A stretch of DNA of 14,575 nt from Lentisphaerota bacterium (GTDB taxonomy: Bacteria; Verrucomicrobiota; Kiritimatiellia; UBA8416; JAFGIZ01), in NCBI GenBank assembly GCA_016929365.1, contig JAFGIZ010000317.1, positions 1 to 14,575 of the forward strand, read 5' to 3'. The notes beneath the pieces were generated by a model. The model saw only the letters and a list, made by a program, of their open reading frames with translations. It did no database searches and was not told the DNA's origin. Shown piece after piece: positions 7,225 to 14,453 of the stretch (position 1 is its first letter; each line of letters opens with the position of its first letter). The translations under genes and the position numbers were made by a program.

Positions 7225-10200
7225 CTATTCCTCGGTCGGCGGACTCAAGGCTTCTTCGATGGCGCCCTGCGGCCGCGCAACCGGTATTCCGGCCGGATCC
7301 ACAAGACGGGCGGTTACAAAAATCAGCAGGTTGCGCTTTTCGCTGCGTTCGTAACGGCTCTGGAAAAACCGGCCGATCAGCGGAACGTCGCCGAGAAAAG
7401 GAACCTTGTCGTCCACGTCCTGACGGTTTTCGGTGATCATGCCGCCCATCACGACCGTGGCGCCGTTGTAAATCAGGATACTCGTCGAGATGGACCGCGT
7501 ATGGAAAAACGGCTGCTCCATGTTCAGCTGCTGCTCCCGGCCCTCTTCATCCGTGTACGTGGTCCCGTAATTCTTGAACGTCGGTTCGGCCACCACTTCC
7601 GGCTGAAGCGTGAGGTTGATCATCTGCCCTTCCGGGCTCACTTCGGGCAGCACCGACAGGATCACGCCGACCTCGCGCGTCTCGAACCCGCTGGGTTCCA
7701 CGATCCCGCCGATGATGATCGACGTTCCCGTCTGGGTCTCGCCCAGCACTTCCGTAACCTCGAAGTCCGTGGGATAGATGTATTCCGTGACGACTTTGAT
7801 CGTGGCTTCCTGCCCGGATTGCGTGGTCACCTTCGGCGCCGACAACAGGTCCGTGCTCCCCTTCTGCTGCAGCGCGTGCAACACGAACGTCAGTTCCGGG
7901 TTCGTTAACACGCCGGCAATGGACAGGACGTCGTCGGCAATCGGCACTGCCTCCGTAACACCCGGCAGCCCCTCCGTCAGGTAACGGTTGCCCGTGGTGA
8001 AGCCGCCCGACCCCTCGTTCCCGGGCACGATAATCCGCTGCTGTCCGCCGACCGGCACGTTCCCCTGCCCCTTTTTCGTCGCCACTTCCCAGTCGTCCGT
8101 CAGGATCCATTCGAACCCGAGCGAGTCCAGGTCGGTCTGCAGCACCTCCACGAAGCGCGCTTCAATTTCGACCTGCTTCGGAATCACGTCCAGCACCGAG
8201 AGGATATTCTCAAATACGGTCAGGTTGTCCGCCGTGTTCGCCACCACCAGTTTGCCCAGCGCGGGGATGTACTTGATCGACGAGCCCATGGGCCACTGCA
8301 CGCCCATGCCCCCGAAAAACTCCTTCAGGTCCACCGTATCGCCGCCGATGCCGCCGCTTTCCAGTGTCATGAAATCTCCGGCGCCGCCGCGCCCGCCGCC
8401 CGTGCCGAATTCCGGCGCGATTTCCCCGATGCGCTCGATCACCGTCGGCAGGACGTCGTACATCCGGTGTACAATCGCCCCCGCCGGGGCATCCGAGGGC
8501 ACCACCATCACGACGCTGCCTTCGATGCGGTACTTGAGGTCGGCCACGTTGGTCACGATGTCCAGCGCTTCCAGCAGTGAAATATGGCGCGCGCTGAACG
8601 TGATGCTCTGGACATCGGTTCCCGCGCCGCCGCCCGTGCCCGTGTCGGCTTCCAGCGCTGCGGCAAACGGATCCGCCGGCCCCGCTCCGAGCCCCGCCTC
8701 GCCCCGCCGTTCCGAACGCAGGTTCAAAATGATGTTCACGCCCCGCTGCTCGCCTTCCTCGGACTCCTTGTCGAACTCGACGCTGGCTTCCTGGAGAAAA
8801 TCAATCACGTCGTGGATATTCGCCTGCCGGAAGTCGAGTTCCGGAATGACAATCCGGCCCATTTTATCCAGGATCCGCTTGCGCGCCTGGGCTTCCTCGG
8901 GCGGAGTCCGCCGGCGCGGCGCCAGCGCCTCCAGTTCGCCTTCCTCCTCCGCCAGCGCGTAGTTGCGCCGGCTCCAGGTCTTGCGGAGCTGGTACATCAT
9001 ATCCTTCCGGGTGGATTCCAGCTCCAGCGACGCGATGTCATACAGCTTCTGCGTCACCTTCTGCAGCATGCGGATCGCTTCCGTATTGTGCGGATCCCGC
9101 TTCAAGACGCTTTCGAACATAAGCTGCGCCCTGTCGTATTCCTGGGTGATAAAATACTCGCGGCCGAGACGCAGGCGCTCCTTGATGCTCTCCTGGGCCT
9201 CCTGGTACTCGGGCTGCCGCCAGCGTGCCACGCGTTCCTCTTCTTCGGCCTCCGGCTCCTCGGGCGCTTCCCGCGCCGCGGCGATCATCTCCAGCAGCTT
9301 GCCCGCACGGCGGTGCCCGTAGGCGTCCGCGCTGCGGGCCGCCTGCTCCGCGTTGTCCAGGTCGCGCTGCTGGCGGTAGGCCAGCGCGAGGCGGTAATAG
9401 GCCTCTCCGAGACCGCCGCGGGCCGTCTCACGCAGGGATTCGGCCTCCCGGCCCTCGCCGGCCTGTTTCAAGGCCGATACACCCTGCTCGAACGCGCGGA
9501 TCGCCTCCTGGTAGCGCCGTTTACCCAGCGCCGCTTCAGCCGCTTCGATACGATCATCCGCATGTTGCAGAAACGCCTGCCGCCGCAAGATCTCGCTTTC
9601 GGCCAGCATGGACAATTCCGCGTTGCGCGCCACTTCCGCCGCGACCCGCGCCGTAACGTCCGCCGCCGGCGCACCGACCCCGGGCGCCGCCGGGCCGCGC
9701 GGAACGGCCGGCTCCGGAAGCACCGGTGCCTGCGGCACCCCTTCCGCTATCGCCTCGCGAAACGCCTCCTCGACCACCTGGTCCAGGTCCTCTGCAATCA
9801 CGGGCGCTTCGCCCTGCTCCGGCTCCCCGGGGGCTTCTGCACCCTGATCGGCCGGCGCTTCCAGCTCAAGCGCCTCGGCAAAGACAGCCGCATCTTCAGC
9901 CGCTGCGTCCTCAGCCGCAACCGTTTCAGCCGACGGTTCCTCCACATCCTCCGAAAGCGATTCCTCCGTCTCCAACATATCCGCCACGGCTTCCCCCGCT
10001 TCCGGCTCCATCACGGCTTCGTCCATCAACTCCCCGGCAGCCGCTTCGTCCACCAACTCCCCGGCGGCCGCTTCTTCTACCCACTCCCCGGCAGCCGCTT
10101 CATCCATCAACTCCCCGGCGGCCGGCGCCGGCGGCTCGAGCATGCCGACTGCCTCCGGTTCCGTCACGGCCTCCTCCACACGTTCCTCCGGCGCGGTCTC

Positions 10201-10689
10201 CGCCTCCATCACCGCTGCGTCCACAAAAGCTTCGGCAGCCGCTTCTTCCACAGACTCCTCAACGGCCGCTTCTTCAAGAACCGCTTTTTCCAACGACTCC
10301 TCAACGGCCGCTTCCTCGGCCATCGCCTCGGCGGCCGGCGTGACGCCCTTCTCAGGGACGGCGTCCGGCTCGGCCGCAATCTCCGCTGTAGCCTCGGCGG
10401 GCGCTTCGGCCGTCACCGTGCCGTCCGGCAGCGTTTCGATTGCCGCCCCGGCCCCCGCGGCATCCAGGGGCACTTCCGGCAGACCGGCTTCTTCCGTCAG
10501 TCCCGCTTCTTCAAGCAAAGCATCGAGCTCGGCCTCATTTTCATCGGCGAGCTGCCCGTTCAGCGCCTCTTCAATCAACAACTCTTCCGCCGCGAGCTCC
10601 GCGGTTTCGTCAGTCTGCCCCACCACGGACCAGGCCGCCAGGAACACGCACAGGAGAACAGTAAGGCGCTTTGCGTAGTCGTATATCAT
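7225..10689 (-). CDS. Large pilus-type secretin (PilQ/GspD family, Amuc_1098-like) with acidic repeat and TPR regions
   Basis: This is an outer-membrane channel of the secretin superfamily, about 1154 residues. The start MIYDYAKRLT (10689) gives a clear signal peptide: a K/R pair, then TVLLCVFLAAWSVVG, with cleavage likely near residue 25. GGGGAG lies ten bases upstream. Upstream ATG and TTG codons at 10719 and 10722 would add 10-11 residues and remain possible. Residues about 30-335 are very rich in Ala and Glu and hold tandem repeats. Residues about 364-544 look like TPR or helical repeats (for example ALGKRRYQEAIRAFEQG). An STN/N0-like domain follows at about 609-734 (LDFRQANIHDVIDFLQEAS), then N-domains with Gly-rich linkers. 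The secretin barrel at about 834-1131 has the signature VPFLGDVPLIGRFF at 1096-1109 and ends NLLIFVTARLVDP. It is the last gene of a pilMNOPQ-like set, so a pilus or secretion role is likely. The family is certain; the Amuc_1098 assignment rests on context and architecture. Confidence 0.9.
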   Translation of the reverse strand: MIYDYAKRLTVLLCVFLAAWSVVGQTDETAELAAEELLIEEALNGQLADENEAELDALLEEAGLTEEAGLPEVPLDAAGAGAAIETLPDGTVTAEAPAEATAEIAAEPDAVPEKGVTPAAEAMAEEAAVEESLEKAVLEEAAVEESVEEAAAEAFVDAAVMEAETAPEERVEEAVTEPEAVGMLEPPAPAAGELMDEAAAGEWVEEAAAGELVDEAAAGELMDEAVMEPEAGEAVADMLETEESLSEDVEEPSAETVAAEDAAAEDAAVFAEALELEAPADQGAEAPGEPEQGEAPVIAEDLDQVVEEAFREAIAEGVPQAPVLPEPAVPRGPAAPGVGAPAADVTARVAAEVARNAELSMLAESEILRRQAFLQHADDRIEAAEAALGKRRYQEAIRAFEQGVSALKQAGEGREAESLRETARGGLGEAYYRLALAYRQQRDLDNAEQAARSADAYGHRRAGKLLEMIAAAREAPEEPEAEEEERVARWRQPEYQEAQESIKERLRLGREYFITQEYDRAQLMFESVLKRDPHNTEAIRMLQKVTQKLYDIASLELESTRKDMMYQLRKTWSRRNYALAEEEGELEALAPRRRTPPEEAQARKRILDKMGRIVIPELDFRQANIHDVIDFLQEASVEFDKESEEGEQRGVNIILNLRSERRGEAGLGAGPADPFAAALEADTGTGGGAGTDVQSITFSARHISLLEALDIVTNVADLKYRIEGSVVMVVPSDAPAGAIVHRMYDVLPTVIERIGEIAPEFGTGGGRGGAGDFMTLESGGIGGDTVDLKEFFGGMGVQWPMGSSIKYIPALGKLVVANTADNLTVFENILSVLDVIPKQVEIEARFVEVLQTDLDSLGFEWILTDDWEVATKKGQGNVPVGGQQRIIVPGNEGSGGFTTGNRYLTEGLPGVTEAVPIADDVLSIAGVLTNPELTFVLHALQQKGSTDLLSAPKVTTQSGQEATIKVVTEYIYPTDFEVTEVLGETQTGTSIIIGGIVEPSGFETREVGVILSVLPEVSPEGQMINLTLQPEVVAEPTFKNYGTTYTDEEGREQQLNMEQPFFHTRSISTSILIYNGATVVMGGMITENRQDVDDKVPFLGDVPLIGRFFQSRYERSEKRNLLIFVTARLVDPAGIPVARPQGAIEEALSPPTEE
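10015..10122 (-). repeat. Four tandem 27-bp repeats in the secretin gene
   Basis: Four consecutive nine-residue units are encoded: AAGELMDEA, AAGEWVEEA, AAGELVDEA and AAGELMDEA. The DNA copies differ mainly at third codon positions and a few substitutions. Units 1 and 4 encode the same peptide. The array keeps the reading frame and sits in the acidic region of the secretin, soon after its signal peptide. Such arrays can change copy number by slippage or recombination. Confidence 0.9.
10234..10317 (-). repeat. Two 42-bp imperfect repeats in the secretin gene
   Basis: Two adjacent 14-residue units begin with the same peptide, EEAAVEES, and then diverge (LEKAVL against VEEAAA). At the DNA level, a run of about 20 bases starting at 10253 recurs almost unchanged at 10295, giving a 42-base period. 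This is a second repeat family in the same acidic region, which suggests growth by duplication. Confidence 0.75.
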
Positions 10690-10718
10690 GAAGGACGATC
10701 TCCCCGATCCGCGTGGCA

Positions 10719-11795
10719 TCAAAAATCGCTCGTGCGGCTCGTCTTTTCCGTTACCCGCTGAGGCATCCTGCGGACGACCAGATCCCGGCCATCGTGCAGG
10801 CGTCGTAGTACTAAACTTTCTCTTTCCGTGTCAATACTAATAACCCGGTACTTTTTCCGCTGCAGAACCAGCTCGTCGTTGATGCGCACCGTGTATTCCG
10901 TCCCGTCCGGCGTGAAGCGCAGGCGGGCCGTGTATTCGTTATATTGCACGTCTTTCCCGCGCACCAGCGGAATCAGCTTTTCCCCGCGCCGCAGCGTCAG
11001 GACCGACATGTCCACCTCGCGGCGGATGCCGCCCACGTCCTGCATTTCCCGGCGCGGCTCATACTGGAACAGCGTGAACCCCTCGACGTCTTCGCCCAGC
11101 TTCCGGAAATAGGTCCGGGTATTGCCCCGCGTGTTGATCGCGAACTTTCGCGAACCGTCGGGCATCCCGATCACGCTCTTGAAGCGCAATTTAAAGGGGT
11201 CGGGGACCAGTTCCAACAGCCGCAACTTGGCCGTGATCGGCGGCGCGTCGTCCTCGTCGTGCGGATCGGTACGCGGGTCCGCGCCGAATTCTTCGATGTT
11301 CGTAAAGCCGTCGCCGTCGGGATCCAGCTCCGCGTCCCGCGCGTCGCGCGGGTCCAGGTCCTGGGCCCGCTCCCAGGAGTCCCACATCCCGTCGCCGTCG
11401 CCGTCCCAGTCCTCCCGTTCTTCCTTGTCCACCGGCTGTTCCGCGGCGCAAAACGGGCACACCTCGGCCTCATACGGTATCGGCCGCCGGCAATCCACGC
11501 AATAGACGCGCACTTCCGGCACAAACAGGGCATTGGTCCACCCGCCGAGTTGGGCCGGCTGCCGCACCGCCTGCATCGCCCGCTCGTACACGGCGGGATC
11601 CACGCCGGTCGCGTCCTGATGCGCGGGCCGCATCGCGTCGATGCGGTCGACGAACTGACGCTGGCGGCTTTGTGTCATCCCCACCTGGAAGGCTAAATAG
11701 AGCAGGGACGCGAGCAATCCGACCAGCATGACCAGCGCGACCAGCTTGTCGTAGTGGTTCTGAACCCAGTTCAGCATGGCATGCCGGTTCAACAC
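10719..11795 (-). CDS. Amuc_1099-like pilus-system protein with zinc ribbon and calcium-binding repeats
   Basis: This 358-residue protein is predicted to be anchored in the inner membrane by one segment at about 18-38, with the rest in the periplasm. A zinc-ribbon-like motif follows, with CVDC at 99-102 and CPFC at 113-116. Next come two thrombospondin type 3/EF-hand-like calcium loops: DWDGDGDGMWDSWE at 129-142 and DPDGDGFTNIEEF at 158-170. The C-terminal part (about 185-345) is rich in beta strands and ends in a segment that could resemble the homology region of PilP/GspC. The start is GTG, chosen because GAGGAGG lies eight bases upstream; the ATG six codons later lacks such a site. The gene sits between the Amuc_1100-like and secretin genes, in the position of pilP in pilMNOPQ. 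Its TGA overlaps possible early secretin starts. Membership in the Amuc_1099 family is inferred from position and size. Confidence 0.7.
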   Translation of the reverse strand: MLNRHAMLNWVQNHYDKLVALVMLVGLLASLLYLAFQVGMTQSRQRQFVDRIDAMRPAHQDATGVDPAVYERAMQAVRQPAQLGGWTNALFVPEVRVYCVDCRRPIPYEAEVCPFCAAEQPVDKEEREDWDGDGDGMWDSWERAQDLDPRDARDAELDPDGDGFTNIEEFGADPRTDPHDEDDAPPITAKLRLLELVPDPFKLRFKSVIGMPDGSRKFAINTRGNTRTYFRKLGEDVEGFTLFQYEPRREMQDVGGIRREVDMSVLTLRRGEKLIPLVRGKDVQYNEYTARLRFTPDGTEYTVRINDELVLQRKKYRVISIDTERESLVLRRLHDGRDLVVRRMPQRVTEKTSRTSDF

Positions 11796-11798
11796 GGT

Positions 11799-12785
11799 CT
11801 AGGCCTCCTCATCCTCTCCGCTCTGCCCGGCAAACCGGTACACATCCAACTCCAGCGTAACTTCCATGGGAACGGCCTTCTCCGGACCGCACACGATACG
11901 CTCGCGCCGCGAGGGGGATTCGCCTCCGCCGGCGCCGCTCACGGCCCCCGGCGTCTCGGCTTCCACCGAGAAGCTCGGCAGCTCCACGTCCCCCCGCGGT
12001 TTGGTCACGCGGACGCTGGTCACCACCAGGAACAGCGGTTCCGCCGCCAGTCGGTTCAGGATCCCCACCACCGCCCGTTCGTGGGCCGTGAAGGCCATAC
12101 TGAAATGCTGTTTCGAGAAGAAATCGAACGACCCCTCCGGCCCCACCGCGTCCGGCGCGTCCTCCCCGCTCTCGCCCCGCGCCGGCCGCCGCGCCGGCCG
12201 CCGTGTCCGCCGCGCCGGCGCACGCGCCGCTTCCGGCTCCGCCGTCTCATCCCGCTCGAAGGTCTCCCGTTCCAGCCGCGTGATCGCGCGCACCCGTTCG
12301 TCCAGCAGAATGCGGCACAGGCGGTCGACCAGCATGAGCTGTTCCGTAAGGCGCGGCACGTCGCCCGGCGCGGGCAGAATGCCCTGCGCCGAATACCGCC
12401 CGAACCCGAACGTAAACCCGTCCGGCAGGTCCGTGCCCGAGGCTTCCGCCAGGCGCACCAGGCCGTTTTCCGTGACGCTCAGCAAGTTCATGAAGGTCGA
12501 GGGCGTCTTCTGCGGGACCTCGATCTGTCCCTCGCCCAGGGCCGCGACCAGCTTTTCGCCCCACTGCTCCAGGACGTCGGCGTTCTCCCGTACGCGTGCC
12601 ACGTTCTCCCGCGAGGGAAACGGATCTTCCCCGTAAAAACGCCGCAGCTTGGCTTCCGCGTTCTGCAGCTTGCGCTCGGCTTCCGCAAAACCCCGTATTC
12701 CGCGGAACAGGAGGAATGCCGCGCCCAGCACCAGGAGCACGGCGATGCCGCCCGCCACGATCAAGACAATCCGTTTTTTCGTCAT
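11799..12785 (-). CDS. Amuc_1100-like pilus-associated membrane protein (PilO position)
   Basis: This 328-residue protein has one N-terminal membrane segment (about 5-28, RIVLIVAGGIAVLLVLGAAF) followed by a helical region (33-50) and a periplasmic domain. The layout resembles Akkermansia Amuc_1100 as remembered: a short tail and membrane helix, a coiled region, a TPxxFxN element (94-100), a central helix on a residue series such as LTEQLMLVDRLCRIL (147-161), and a C-terminal strand pair ending in a VxLxLxVYRF-type segment (309-318). A low-complexity Arg/Pro/Ala linker at about 188-203 (RRTRRPARRPAR) separates the two halves. It starts four bases after the PilM-PilN stop and ends just before the Amuc_1099-like gene. 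The ferredoxin-like pilus protein PilO would be expected at this place in a pilMNOPQ operon. Known for the family: Amuc_1100 is a pilus-locus protein reported to act on host TLR2. A host-interaction role here would be speculation. Confidence 0.72.
   Translation of the reverse strand: MTKKRIVLIVAGGIAVLLVLGAAFLLFRGIRGFAEAERKLQNAEAKLRRFYGEDPFPSRENVARVRENADVLEQWGEKLVAALGEGQIEVPQKTPSTFMNLLSVTENGLVRLAEASGTDLPDGFTFGFGRYSAQGILPAPGDVPRLTEQLMLVDRLCRILLDERVRAITRLERETFERDETAEPEAARAPARRTRRPARRPARGESGEDAPDAVGPEGSFDFFSKQHFSMAFTAHERAVVGILNRLAAEPLFLVVTSVRVTKPRGDVELPSFSVEAETPGAVSGAGGGESPSRRERIVCGPEKAVPMEVTLELDVYRFAGQSGEDEEA
11804..11810 (-). promoter_or_regulatory. Strong ribosome binding site that sets a GTG start
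   Basis: The minus strand reads GAGGAGG eight bases before the GTG at 11795. It lies inside the last codons of the upstream gene (Asp-Glu-Glu-Ala-stop), so the acidic C-terminus of that protein and the ribosome site for the next gene share the same bases. This decides in favour of the GTG over the ATG at 11777. Confidence 0.75.
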
Positions 12786-12789
12786 GGGG

Positions 12790-14439
12790 CTATTCCACCC
12801 GCAACCCTTCCTTCAGCGCCAGCTCAATCGTGAATTCGCGCGCAAACGCTTCGGTACCCGCGACCGGCTGCCGGGTAATCCGCGTTTCCTCCGTAAAGAA
12901 CGGCGCCTCAACCAGCCGGTTACGAAACGCTTCGATTGCCGAGGCCTCGCCCGCGCCCTCCAGTCTATCCACGAAGCCCTGCCCCGAAATCAGGATCCCG
13001 GCCACCACGCCGTCCGTCACCACCGGCTTGACCTCGCTCAGCCACATCCCGTCGGCCAGCCGGTCATGGATCGCGTTCAGCATCTCGATCCAGCGCGTCC
13101 GCAGCGCGATCAGGTCCACGACGGCCCCCGCACGGCGGCCCGCGGCGCGCTGCAGCCGCCGCACCGCCTCCAGCTGACTGTTGACCGCGTCCAGGCGGTC
13201 AATCCGCTGCTCCACGTTGACCACCCGCACGGCCAGGGTCTCGCGCATCCGGTAAAAGTATACCCACCAGCAGAGGAGAATCAGGACCAGCCCCAGGGCC
13301 GCCAGCGCGAAGAACGGCTGCCGGCGCCGCAACGCCTTGCGCTTCACCAGGTCCGGCGGCAGAAGATTGATCTCCATGGGACAGGTCAAGGCGCGCCGCA
13401 AGCCCAGCCCGACCACCTCGCCCAGCACCTGCACATCGCCGCTGACCCGCTCCGTGTCCAGCCCCTCGGCAACCGGGACATTGACGAAGGGGTTGAGGTA
13501 ATCCACCTCGCACTTCAGCTTCTCGCGGAAAAACGTATCCATGTGCGGGATAACCGCCCCGCCGCCGGCCAGCAGCACGTACACCGGCGGGTTCCCGTCC
13601 TGCTGGCTGCGGTAAAAGTTGATCGAACGGTTGACCTCCGCATGCAGGCGCGTCACCACGCTCCGCACGATTTTCGAGACCCGGTCCGCCGTCTCGTTCT
13701 CGGCCTCCGCGTACACACCGCCGAGCCCCACATACGCGTGCTCGCGTTTCAGCGCCTCCGCCTCGGCGGCATCGACCCCGAACTGCTTGGCGATTTCCTG
13801 CGTGATCGCGTTGCCCGCCACGGGCACACTGCGGGTGAACACACGGTTGCCCTCGATAAAGATCAGGTTCGAAGAGCGCGCCCCGATATCCAGCACCAGC
13901 GTGCATCCCGCCAGGTCCGGGTAATTGTAGCGCACGCAGTTGTACAGCGCCATCGGCGCGACATCCACCACTTCCGGCTCCAGGCCGGCCGCGCCCACGG
14001 CATCCGTGAGGCGCTTCACGTTCTCCGTCTTCACCGCCACCAGCATGACGTTCAGCTCGTCGGCGGCGTCCTCCACAAGCTGGTAATCCCAGACCACCTC
14101 GTTGATCGGGAAGGGTACGTTCTGCTCCGCCTCGTACTGGATGATCTGGAAGACCTTGTCGCGCGAGACCGGCGGCAACTTGACGTAACGCGGGAAAACC
14201 GCCTGCCCCGACATGGCCATCAAGAGCGGGGCCGGACGGATCGACCGCTCGCGCATCAGGTCCCGTGTGGCCGACACAATGTACGCCGAGGCGTCGAGTT
14301 CGCTCTCGCCGCCCGCGGCCAGCGGCGCAATGCCGTAGTCCAGCAGCTCCAGTTCCCCCCCGCGCGAAATCCCGAACTCGGCCAGCACCAGCTTGCTGGC
14401 CCCGACGTCGAGGGCGATCATCCTCTCATTGCGCGCCAT
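12790..14439 (-). CDS. PilM-PilN fusion protein (Amuc_1101-like), cytoplasmic actin-like ATPase plus membrane-anchored PilN
   Basis: The 549-residue protein joins two normally separate pilus assembly parts. Residues 1 to about 350 are a PilM/FtsA-like actin-fold ATPase, with the phosphate-binding strand MIALDVGASKL at 7-17, a second nucleotide-binding motif TLVLDIGARSSNLIF, and AGGGAVIP further on. The PilM-specific segment VFQIIQYEAEQNVPFP is present. Residues from 357 begin with INLLPPDL, the signature N-terminus of PilN, then a basic stretch, one membrane helix at about 376-396 and a coiled coil (about 397-440). A PilN-like periplasmic domain runs to the end. In type IV pilus systems PilM sits in the cytoplasm and binds the N-terminal tail of PilN, so a covalent join is structurally reasonable. 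The ATG is 14 bases after the preceding stop, with GAGG close upstream. Confidence 0.88.
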   Translation of the reverse strand: MARNERMIALDVGASKLVLAEFGISRGGELELLDYGIAPLAAGGESELDASAYIVSATRDLMRERSIRPAPLLMAMSGQAVFPRYVKLPPVSRDKVFQIIQYEAEQNVPFPINEVVWDYQLVEDAADELNVMLVAVKTENVKRLTDAVGAAGLEPEVVDVAPMALYNCVRYNYPDLAGCTLVLDIGARSSNLIFIEGNRVFTRSVPVAGNAITQEIAKQFGVDAAEAEALKREHAYVGLGGVYAEAENETADRVSKIVRSVVTRLHAEVNRSINFYRSQQDGNPPVYVLLAGGGAVIPHMDTFFREKLKCEVDYLNPFVNVPVAEGLDTERVSGDVQVLGEVVGLGLRRALTCPMEINLLPPDLVKRKALRRRQPFFALAALGLVLILLCWWVYFYRMRETLAVRVVNVEQRIDRLDAVNSQLEAVRRLQRAAGRRAGAVVDLIALRTRWIEMLNAIHDRLADGMWLSEVKPVVTDGVVAGILISGQGFVDRLEGAGEASAIEAFRNRLVEAPFFTEETRITRQPVAGTEAFAREFTIELALKEGLRVE

Positions 14440-14453
14440 CTACCTCTTCGCCT

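Noticed and set aside
10015..10317. Repeat arrays considered as a CRISPR or mobile element
   Set aside because: The copies are contiguous without spacers, keep the reading frame and encode peptide repeats. No cas genes, transposase or inverted termini are near.
8584..10761. A 725-codon open frame on the plus strand opposite the secretin gene
   Set aside because: It is antisense to a gene with a clear secretin signature, its composition is Arg/Leu/Gln/His-rich as expected for the complement of Ala/Glu-rich GC-biased codons, and it has no recognisable domain.
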